From Tulasnella sp. 424 (Eukaryota > Basidiomycota > Agaricomycetes > Cantharellales > Tulasnellaceae): 55,692 nucleotides of DNA. The position numbers were made by a program, and so were the translations under genes. The stretch covers positions 1-55,692 of the forward strand of contig WSUB01000226.1 in NCBI GenBank assembly GCA_019633425.1, written 5' to 3'. The notes beneath the pieces were generated by a model. The model saw only the letters and a program-made list of their open reading frames with translations. It was not told where the DNA came from and did not search any database. Every line of letters starts with the position of its first letter. The stretch's first letter is position 1. Of this stretch, positions 47,605-55,692 are shown in pieces.

Positions 47605-48830
47605 TTGGTTCCCAAGTATGATGCTCCTCTTTCATCCCAGCCTCGAGCACGGTCCAAGTCCCCAGCGCGAATTCCCTCACCACTATCATGCAGCTCCATC
47701 GCTCGGTCACCCTCTCCTACTAGAATCACGGCCAAATTGTCTTCCGTGACGCGTGTAACTTCGCCGGAATTTCAGCCGAAGCTCAAGTCCGTAATGCCAA
47801 CTGTGAGTTCATCAACGATAGCAATACCACGGGCCAGGAGCATCATTGGAGGACCAGCGAGCGCGACTCCAGTGGCTTCATCCTCCTCATCATCGCCGAA
47901 ATTCGCCTCTGCTTCAGCGAGGGTCATGTCACCAACACCAACGCTGCGCGCGATGGCGTCGATGCATTCGTTACCGGGATCACCAAGACTCCGGCCAACT
48001 TCCATGATTGTCAATGGAGGAGGAAGCGTGACAGCAGGTTCATCACTTTGACCAAATGGAAACGTCAATGCCACCCGCAACCATGTACGGAACAACAGCG
48101 TCAGCGATACATCTCCACTCAGCGCGCATTCACCCGGGACTTCTCCCATCAGCACTGGGCCAAATGAAGGCGGACCCACAGGATTCACATCCCCGGATAC
48201 TGCTCCCAGACCCGTCTAAGCCAGGTCACCTTTACCTGTGGGATCGCAGCCGTCGACGAGTCCACCGCCAATACGAGTGAAGAGCAAGGTTTCACCATTA
48301 CCGGTCAAAGCCTTAGAAGTTAACGGGAATAATAATGGCGGTCCTCTGTCTCCGTCTCCGTCAGTGCCTTCCACTTTCAGCGCACAGCGGCAACGCAAAG
48401 TGTCCGTATCATCACCTAGAGGTCCAGGAGGTACCACTACTCCGTGACAACGATCACCGTCAATATCCTCTGCGGTTTCATCCCCTCCAGCGGCTTTGAA
48501 TAGACCCGTGTTGCGAGCACGAAGGCGGTTAACACCCACTTCAACACGAATCAGCCCTTTCTCGTTGCCCCATTACCGGTTCCTCCGCCCCCAGAGACAA
48601 TCGAGGGTATGCTCAATAGGTCACACCAGCATCTCCCGCGACTTGGGTCCCAGAAGTCACCACCTGTATCTCCGGCTGCGTTCGCAGCGACCTTCCCAAG
48701 GGAACAGAAGGCCGGAAGCCCGCCAAACTTCGCCAAAGCTGCACCCGATCAATTTGTAGGTTCGCCGGGTAGCGTTACAGCGGCAATGGAGGAGATACAC
48801 GCATTGCTGGACTGGGGGCCGGGAGATTAA
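47605..48830 (+). pseudogene. Interrupted gene for a Ser/Pro-rich protein
   Basis: One frame from 47605 to about 48600 reads as a typical fungal low-complexity protein (SIARSPSPTRITAKLSSVTR, SMHSLPGSPRLRPTSM, PSPSVPSTFSAQRQRKVSVS). It is broken by in-frame stops TGA at 48049, TAA at 48217 and TGA at 48445. The text continues meaningfully after each stop. From about 48609 the sensible frame is shifted and ends KAGSPPNFAKAAPD then SVTAAMEEIHALLDWGPGD before a stop at 48828-48830. Three nonsense codons plus a frameshift indicate a pseudogene. The stops are each one C-to-T change (or G-to-A for a Trp codon) from a sense codon. The N-terminus was not found; the parent gene family was not recognised. 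Confidence 0.65.
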
Positions 48831-49377
48831 CTCTGCTGGGGAACGCGGGGGTTCTTAGTCGTGTGCATAGGCAGATTGGGCGAAATCCGAAAGACCGGTG
48901 AAATGGGAACTAATCACGTCTTCAAGCACGTCCGAACCGGTCAACAGAGAGTCACGAACAGGGACAAGAGCGAACAGTCGAAGGACATCTATAAACGTCT
49001 GAAGTGTCGCGGCACCACTCGGCGCGAAAGGCGAAAGCGTTGGAGTCGCGGAAGGGACTCGGAGATTATCCGCACTCTTTATGACGGTCCGTGAAGCAAG
49101 AGGAAGCGGTGCTTGAAGCGCTTGGCAGGCGGTCGAGGATGGGGGTTTGAGTGTGTGTATGTGTCCTGCTGCTGGTATGATTGGGACGCTTGTAGGCGCC
49201 GGTGCTCGTAGCTGCGCTCAACATGGCTGAGAGGTGGAGAGAGGGGAGGTAACTCGAGCGTTGACGAAGTGGATGACCTCGGATCTGGTACTTTTTAGAA
49301 GAGCATTAAGGAGAGCGAGATAACGGCCTGAGATACGGCGTGGAAGGATGAGAAGGCGAGGAATTGTCCAAGCCTCA
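48831..49377. other. Intergenic stretch
   Basis: No gene recognised. Short plus-strand ORFs without domains. Confidence 0.4.
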
Positions 49378-49680
49378 AGCTACTTCCTGCTCGAAGAGAT
49401 ATATAACGAAGCCGTAACCAGCGACGGTGGAGGGAGCAGCAGCTGCGGGAACGGTCGCCGTGATGTTCATATCGGGGTTGAAGTCCAAGATACGGCGATG
49501 GCGACGCATGTGGCTGAGAGAGCGACGATCGTCGGTGTTTTCGCGTGCAGGGGAGTTAGGTGGTGCAGGGATGTTGACGCCGGGGTTCGTCACTTCGGGG
49601 ACGGAGGAAGGAGAAGTGTGGCCAGGTGGGTTTTGGTCATGTTGTGGCCGAGGAGCTTGTCCCGGAGTTTGAGGGAGCAT
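49378..49680 (-). CDS. Small orphan ORF downstream of a duplicated promoter-like segment
   Basis: A 101-codon minus-strand ORF beginning MLPQTPGQAPRPQHDQ and ending GFVIYLFEQEVA. Its interior is Pro/Asn-rich with a basic segment (RSLSHMRRHRRILDFNPDM). Third codon positions favour G/C, as in real genes of this window. No domain was recognised. It lies about 50 nt downstream of sequence similar to the upstream region of the 40072 membrane-protein gene (see 49725-49815), in the same relative orientation. It could be a young gene, a first exon, or chance. Confidence 0.35.
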
Positions 49681-49724
49681 AGGATCTCGAACCGGTGGGA
49701 TCAGGTATCAGAGTTATATATCGT

Positions 49725-49815
49725 AGCAGCGTTGTATATGAGATGAGAGAGTGGATAAATGAGAAGAGAAGGGGAAGTGGCGGCTCGCTCGGACCCACAC
49801 TGAAAGGACAAGGAC
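49725..49815 (-). repeat. Remnant of the membrane-protein gene promoter/5' leader
   Basis: Similar to about 40170-40270, the region just upstream of the ATG at 40072: a TATATGAGA start, GTGGAT(G/A)AATGAGAAGAG, then GGCGGCTC and CTCGCTCGGA in the same order. It marks one end of the duplicated DUF6535 segment. Confidence 0.6.
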
Positions 49816-51041
49816 ATACAACGTGCAAACAAGCGTTTTTGAAGGGCAGGATATAGGGCTAGGATAATTTAGAAATGTTAGGATCCTGGTCCTCTCTTTG
49901 CTCTTAGCGAGGACTGAAAGAAAGAGGGCCACGTGTTGAATCAAAAGAGTGGTGCCTGACCAATATTGTGCGAGGACGGTCACTCTTTGTTCAATCCTCG
50001 TCCGGTCAAATATAGAACAACAATGAGGCCAGGATCGTAACATACCTAAAGGGTCCTGGTACACATTTCTGCCCTCAAAAAACGCTCTAGCCGACGTTGT
50101 GACAATCGCTGAGACTGGATTCGGACGGAAATGTTGACCGTCGCTTGTCCACAACATCCACAAACCAGCTCCTCGCAATTAGCCATTATTGAATCATTGT
50201 CTGCTCTGCCGGGCGCATTTGATTTGCTGCGGCACTGACTATAGGTCAGCCCAAACGGTAGAACAAAAGCGCCGAATAGGCCATTTTCAGCCTCATTGTT
50301 CCTTGAAGACCCTCATAACCACCTTGCGTGCAGGCTAGGGATGGTCGCCTCGTTAATTAAGATGACGAACTTGTCCGAAAGAGAGCAACTACTTAGTTCG
50401 GGTTTAGAATCCAGACAACGTGACCTCGATCGACCGTTGGCCACTGCGGCCAAGCTGCGGCTCCGCCCCGAAATATTCAGTCACGTGGAATTTACGAACG
50501 GGTAGTTTTTCGTGAGAGCTCTGGAAGGACATGGCGTCGCGTCGAAACAGACCCACCAAAGCAGTTCGAGCGGTAGAGGTCATCGGCACAGAGAGCCCGG
50601 GGGGATCAGGCACAACCAAGCAGACAGGGCGTACGTTCAGTCGTTCCAATGAAGCGGTTTCTCCTCCCTTGAAAAGAGCGCAAGTAAAAGAAGACTTTCG
50701 TCATTTACTAATGATAATCGGTAGCAGTAAAAGAGGACGGGAAGCCACCGGCTTCGGGCATAGAGTGGGGAAAAATATACAATACATGCACCAACAAACG
50801 ACGGAAGAACGGGACGCGGGCCAAAGGTCCGGGATGCAGTGCAGAGCATGTATCCAGAGCCAAAGGAGTCAAGCTAAGAAACACTGTCGCCCTGTGGCGC
50901 TGCAGGACCTGACAGGAGGAGGAGCGGGATGTCTCTGGTAGTAGTGTCAAAGAGATTAATTTTGATGTAGTCTACGTTGGAGATATAACAGATGACTTAC
51001 GACCGCGTTTCGACGCCTTTGATTGATAGCGGCTCCTCTTG
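49816..51041. repeat. 3' flank of DUF6535 copy III
   Basis: 50185-50700 matches 40935-41460 (TTGAATCATTGTCTGCTC start). 50770-50890 is almost identical to 30300-30420 in the copy I flank. No gene was recognised. Confidence 0.7.
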
Positions 51042-53520
51042 CTAGTGGCACCAGCGCTCATCGGGGTCTCGAACTCGCCTGGAATTATTCTATCGGACGT
51101 CATAAAGATGAGATGGTTTTGGAAAAGCCAGAATGAAAGACGGGTCAGACCTGGAATTTCCTAGAGGCTTTATGAACGTCCGACACGAATGTATTGAACA
51201 TTTCGCAAAGTGGGGCCAGCTCCTCACGATCCCGCCACGGATTCCTGTGGGAGAGAATTTGTCGGAGCATAGGCCCAGATACCTGCGCTACCGCGATGTC
51301 TTCATGGTATCCAAACTCAGATCGATCGAGGTTTCTGAGGTATGCTATATAGGACTTCAAGAGGCCAAACAAGTGGTCTACGGGGCTAGCGGAAACGGAG
51401 AAGTCCCATTAGCACGAGTCCGGAAGCCGGATCAAAGGACGTACGCATCCCAGTTCTTGTTGAGAAAGTTCCTGTACTCCCGGCTCCAAATTTGTGCAAT
51501 GTTCACCCGCAGATTTCTCCCCACTTGTCCTGCCGCTTCTGGAAGTCGAGGATTTCGCAGAACCGCTTCACAGATTTCAAGTAGCTTGAATTTGTGATCG
51601 ATACTCACGTCTGAGTTACCTTGTTCATCAGCCACTATTCGTTCTGCACAGCGTAGCATATTGGTCAACATGGTGTCGCAGGCGAGCGAGTCCCAGGATC
51701 CCGCTGATTCCGATGACAGCAAGTTCACAAATGCTTCACGTATGGGTTCCATTGCGTCGGCCGCATTTCTAGGACAAGGAAAGCGGGCGGTTAGCGAAGG
51801 TTTCACGTTGCCAGTGGGTCATTGTTCCTCACCCTATGTACGGTCGTCTAGTTTCGTCAAGCACGTCGAATATGTCTAATCGCATGCATCCGGGAAACCG
51901 GGAAACAATCCGGGCAAAAAGGGACAAGAACCGAAGATCCGAGGAACTAGCCAGGGCTTCGGAACAAGTAGTTAGATGATTCCGCATGTGAACACTGTCG
52001 ATGTCTTTTTCTGGTGCGCGGCGATCCCAACGCCGAACCGAACACCAAATGATACACAATCCCAGATTGCCTCTGATAAGGTTTGAAGACGAATCCTGGA
52101 GTAGTGGACTTGGAATCAAGATCGCTGTGAGGTCGGGATTGGATACTGGCCGTAACAAGCTAAAGAAAGCCGGCTTCATGGCCTTTGCAGTAACAATGCC
52201 CTCGTCCACGTCAACCGTACGCGCCCAATCGGAATCAAGGGTCAATGCAATGTGGGCCGCCGCACTGTAGTACAGCCGTCTGGAAGACTCAGCCAAGTCT
52301 TTTGGGTCACCATTGTAGCCCCGAAGCTGCAACGTTCCGTTGGAGGGATTTTCAACTAACTGTAAAAATCGCTCCTGAAAGGCGTCATCATCCCACAATC
52401 GCGTCATTTCATCAAGACTTCTAATTGAAAGGATGTTCGCTGTGGCATGTATTAATGTGGCTGGATCGTCTGATATGCATATGGCCCGTTGAAGAGCGAT
52501 GGTCTGCAGCAATTCGAGGTTTTCCTCCTTTCGCTTCAATCGATCCAGAGTGGCATGAATGAAGTCGGTTCTGGCGATTTCCCAGGCGTCGTCCCAGTCC
52601 CAGTGCCCCAACGAGACCCCGAACGTGAAGAAGACCCAAACAGATATCACGAGCTTCATAACCGTCTGCGCCCAATAGAGTGCCCTGACCAGCAGGTGCG
52701 ACAGCGGACTTTGAAAGGGGCAGAACCTGTCCCACACAGCGCATAGTGCGCTTCCAATGAAAAATGCGAGTCCGACATACAGGGGTATTCCAACAATTTT
52801 GGAGATTGCGGGGCTGAGATGGCGAAGGTAGAGGATGAGGGATATGCAGAAGATAATCAGCCCGATTTGAAGGAGAGACGGGAGCACATCATCCAAGATC
52901 GCCTCCAGCCGCCATCGTTCAGCCCCGAGGAAGCGTTTGAGCTGTTCCCACCGTTGTCGGTCCGGTCCTCCACCACCACGTTTGCGGTAGTAGACGAGCC
53001 ACTGGCGACCGAGGACGGCGAGGAACGAGGATATAATTGCAAATGCTAAGCTCAACGCAAAGAGCGCGTTGATTATGAAGATGTCGTGTGCAGGAGAAAA
53101 TGCGGTCGAGGGAAGTGGGGAATCGGCGGGAACGGTGTCGTTCCTCCCCATGACCAATTGCATTAGAAGGGCGTTGTTCTGCGCGAGAAGTGCGTTGGTG
53201 TCGTCAGCGGGGTCAGCGGACAGGAGAGGGATGGTGAGCGCGAGGAATGCGGTATTGACACCCGCAAAAAGACCGGCCTGTGGTGCGAAGCGAGCGTTTG
53301 ATCAACGGGACGGGTTGACATCAGGATTAAACGGACTACTTACGAAGATAAGCATTCCATCCAGCTGCTCTTTAAGTCCGCTTGTCAGATCGTCATCTAT
53401 TTCCTGTGCAAGAGTGTCGTAGCAGTGGTAGAATTTGCCGCCGTCCTGGCCGACCTTGTCCGGCGGATTGGGAAATTCGAACACGGGCGCGTTAAGGGGA
53501 TTTTGGGGGGCAGCATTCAT
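51042..53520 (-). CDS. DUF6535-type multi-pass membrane protein, copy III (probable late nonsense codon)
   Basis: Exons on the minus strand: 53520-53344, 53277-51833, 51768-51445, 51385-51151 and 51089-51042, 742 residues. It has the same four-helix DUF6535 region and the same extra post-helix-4 segment as copy II (WDWDDAWEIARTD, FIHATLDRLKRKEEN). In the frame used for copies I and II, the TGG of the CHWQEEPLSI motif is TAG here (51042-51044), removing the last 20 or so residues. In the alternative frame for the last two exons there is no stop and the protein would end at 50874. Either way the membrane region is intact. Confidence 0.8.
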
Positions 53521-53948
53521 TGAAGACAGTATGTACGATTTCGGGATTGATGAGCGGAGGGGGAGGGATGTAAGTGTTAGTCGTGGCTTAAATTGAAGCT
53601 GGAGGAGGTCGTTGTGGCTGTAGGGAGGCGTCCACTGCCTACACCCGGTATCGACCGGAGGCAGTGATATATTCGCAGATTTGCCTCGTCACGGCCCAGA
53701 TCTATTATTTCGACATTTTCTCAACATTCAAAGCCATAAAACACTCCCGCTTCGTAAGATTGGGGACTCAGTTACGGTACTCCTCTTTTCACACTTGTCA
53801 TGGTTGAATATTCCTTGAAGCCTTGATCCACCCCAAGACAACTGTTATAGGCCAGAGCTGTAACTTCGGAAGTTCAAGCGGACGCGTACGTGCTCTCCTA
53901 TGTTTCGCAAGCTAGGCATAACCGTCTAGCTGTGGGTCACAGCCCTCT
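53521..53948. repeat. Upstream flank of DUF6535 copy III
   Basis: Matches the flank of copy II (44303-44660), including CACCCCAAGACAACTGTTAT and GGGTCACAGCCCT. It contains an extra block of about 100 nt near 53690-53790 absent from the copy II flank. The match stops abruptly at about 53948. Confidence 0.75.
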
Positions 53949-54840
53949 CGCTTCAATGAAGCGCCTTCAAGGAACGTGGCCGTGAAAGGCAGATTGCGCT
54001 TCATAGCCATTCCTATCCAGGAGATGGAATGAGATGTCCACAGCAGCAAGTGCGACAGCGGGCTGTGAAAGGGGCAGAACCTGTCCCATTCGATGCACAG
54101 CGCGCTTCCAATGAAAAATGCGAGTCCGACAGACAGGGGTATTCCGATAATTAAGGAAATTGCTGGACTGAGATGGCGAAGGTAGAGGATGAGGAATATG
54201 CAGAAGATAAGAAGCCCGACTTGAAGGAGAGACGGAAGCACATCATTCAAGATGGCCTCCAACCGCCATCGTTCGGCTCCGAGGAACCGCTTGAGCTGTT
54301 CCCACCGTTGCCGGTCCGGACCTCCACGACCACGTTTACGAGCCACTGGGGACCTCGGACGGCGAGGAACGAGGATATGATTGCAAATGCTAAGCTCAAC
54401 GCAGAGAGCGCGTTGATTGTGAAGATGTCGTGTGAAGGAGAAAATGCCGCTGAGCGAAGTGGAGAACCGGTGGGAACGGTGTCGTTCCTCCCCGTGACCA
54501 AATGCATTAGAATTGCGTTGTTCTGCGCGAGAAGTGCATTAGTGTCATCAGCGGGGTCAGCGAACCGGAGAGAGATGGCGAGCGCGAGGAATGCGGTGTT
54601 GACACCCGCAAAAGACCGGCCTGTGGTGCAAAGCGAGCGTTCAATTGGACGGGTTGACATCAGGATTAAACGGACTACCTACGAAGATAAGCATTCCATC
54701 CAGCTGCTCTTTCAGTCCGCTCGTCATATCATCATCTATTTCTTGTGCGAGAGCGTCGTAACAGCGGTAGAATTTGCCGCCGTCCTGGCCAAACTCGTCC
54801 GGAGGGTTGGCGCGTTAAGGGGATTTTGGGTGGCAGCATT
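53949..54840 (-). pseudogene. DUF6535 copy IV, truncated pseudogene
   Basis: Only exon 1 and the membrane part of exon 2 remain. Exon 1 has lost 16 nt after NPLNAP relative to copies II and III, shifting the frame. A second deletion removes part of the loop after helix 2 (AVRGPQWL, then loss of VYYRKR), and 1-nt loss occurs in the AGLFAGVNTA region. The 3' end is cut after the codons for ATFLEGASLKRE at about 53949, where the flank of copy III begins. The residues after helix 4 are those of copy I, not of copies II and III, so it belongs to the copy I subfamily. Confidence 0.85.
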
Positions 54841-55084
54841 CATGGAAGACGGTATGCACATTTTTCGAGATTGCTTAGCGATTGGATTTGTTTTTCTCTG
54901 TTGTTCGTGTTGAGTTGGGGGTGGAAGAAAGGTTTTGAGACGTCCTCACATCTCCTTCGTCTCTCAGAAGATGCAAAGCCGGCGTCGGCGCGTCGCCCTA
55001 AGGCTCGGAGTAATCCCGGTGTCGTTATAGATAATAGCGGAGATAGCAACCTCGGCATAAATAGATATGCAGATCTGGACCTTG

Positions 55085-55580
55085 GCTCATTCTAATCAGC
55101 GACCCCCCCTGGGAGAAACCCCCGCGGCGACCCCTTCCGATCGGAAGGTGTGCTGACTAATTCAGCACCTCGGGTGACGCCGTCAGAGGAGTTCACCAAG
55201 GGCGTAAGGGTCCTCACACCTTCCCGTCACCTCAGCCGATGTGAACGAGCCGGAGGTGCCAGGGACCAGAGAGGTTGCAGTCCTGACTGGCGCATTGGTT
55301 GTCGCTGTCGACGATGGCGATGACCACGGAGACGGTGGGCGGCGATTGGCGATTGTATGTAGGTTGTTAGACCGGTATCTAGAAATAGATAATAGCTTGT
55401 ACCGTAAATGCTCTGCTAAGTCTATGTGTGTTTTGAGCCAGTATTATGTAGGTGATTACAATTCCCATCAGGGTCCTCCCCCGCCAAAGTTCTACTTGCC
55501 ACAAATGCGGCGCGCCCTGTCCCCGTGACTGCCTCGTGCCCTTTCAATAAAACCATTTTATTTTATTTTATTATTATTGT
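55085..55580 (+). mobile_element. Possible 3' end of a truncated non-LTR retroelement
   Basis: A segment unlike its surroundings begins near 55100 with C-rich sequence. It carries two adjacent hairpins (16-bp palindrome CCTTCCGATCGGAAGG at 55133-55148; GTGCTGA/TCAGCAC at 55150-55168) and ends in AATAAAACC followed by a TTTTATTTTATTTTATTATT tail at about 55556-55577. Structured 3' UTR plus simple-repeat tail is what 5'-truncated LINE copies look like. No reverse transcriptase sequence is present, so the call is tentative. Confidence 0.35.
55133..55168. other. Two adjacent hairpins
   Basis: CCTTCCGA/TCGGAAGG perfect 16-bp palindrome, then after one base GTGCTGA, loop CTAAT, TCAGCAC. Both are perfect. 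They may be structured RNA of the element at 55085-55580. Confidence 0.6.
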
Positions 55581-55692
55581 CACCCATCACGAGCTCATAT
55601 CTGTGACCAGCTTTCGCAAAGACAATGGTCAGCGTTAGGGAACTGTGGGACCCGCTTCTACACGGATCAGCCACCTCGTAAAGTCGTTCCAG

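Noticed and set aside
47219..47710. Minus-strand 163-codon ORF with a hydrophobic stretch
   Set aside because: Overlaps the pseudogene on the opposite strand at its 5' end, no domain, no supported start or splice partner; judged a chance ORF.
47772..48188. Minus-strand 138-codon ORF
   Set aside because: Exactly antisense to the Ser/Pro-rich pseudogene; codon pattern explained by the plus-strand text.
1..55692. CRISPR array, operons, insertion sequences
   Set aside because: No regularly spaced direct repeats and a clearly eukaryotic intron-bearing gene structure.

Overview
The window is nuclear DNA from a filamentous basidiomycete, most likely an Agaricomycete (mushroom-forming fungus). Its genes carry many short GT-AG introns, mostly 50-70 nt. 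The protein families are typical of that class: DUF6535-type four-helix membrane proteins, F-box proteins with divergent leucine-rich repeats, a VWA-domain protein, and long low-complexity Ser/Pro/Thr linkers. No bacterial, organellar, rRNA, convincing tRNA or CRISPR signal was seen. All exon models are by eye from frame, splice sites and comparison between paralogues.

Layout. 1-2034 (-): VWA-domain protein, C-terminus cut by the window edge. 3660-14836 (-): a tandem pair of genes for a PP1-targeting, CBM21 glycogen-binding protein. The right copy (10824-14836, 1142 aa) looks complete and canonical. The left copy (3660-8853) has lost most of its central linker and has gained, inside its N-terminal region, a multi-exon insert encoding two tandem helical domains. 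14837-25866: about 11 kb without a convincing gene, with CT-rich promoter-like tracts and one strong hairpin. 25867-29240 (-): two F-box/LRR genes. 30493-32922 (-): DUF6535 copy I. 33515-33957 (+): SCOC-like short coiled-coil protein. 34625-36083 (+): conserved-looking basic/Pro-rich protein of unknown function. 36752-40072 (-): secreted-end/single-TM mucin-like membrane protein. 41725-44302 (-): DUF6535 copy II. 46-49.7 kb: degraded area with a multiply interrupted pseudogene and a small orphan ORF. 51042-53520 (-): DUF6535 copy III, with a late nonsense codon in the simplest model. 53949-54840 (-): DUF6535 copy IV, a truncated pseudogene. 55.08-55.6 kb: hairpin-rich segment ending in a TTTTA-type tail, possibly a retroelement 3' end.

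Two duplication systems dominate. The first is the PP1/CBM21 pair, whose left copy is a chimera: N-terminal phosphatase-targeting segments flank a duplicated four-helix-bundle-like domain that resembles fungal HeLo/MLKL-type N-terminal domains (inference). This is the best candidate for something undescribed. The second is an array of four DUF6535 genes with shared flanks. The array shows mosaic relationships, a sharp recombination junction, and one flank that carried promoter-like sequence of the neighbouring membrane-protein gene to a new place.
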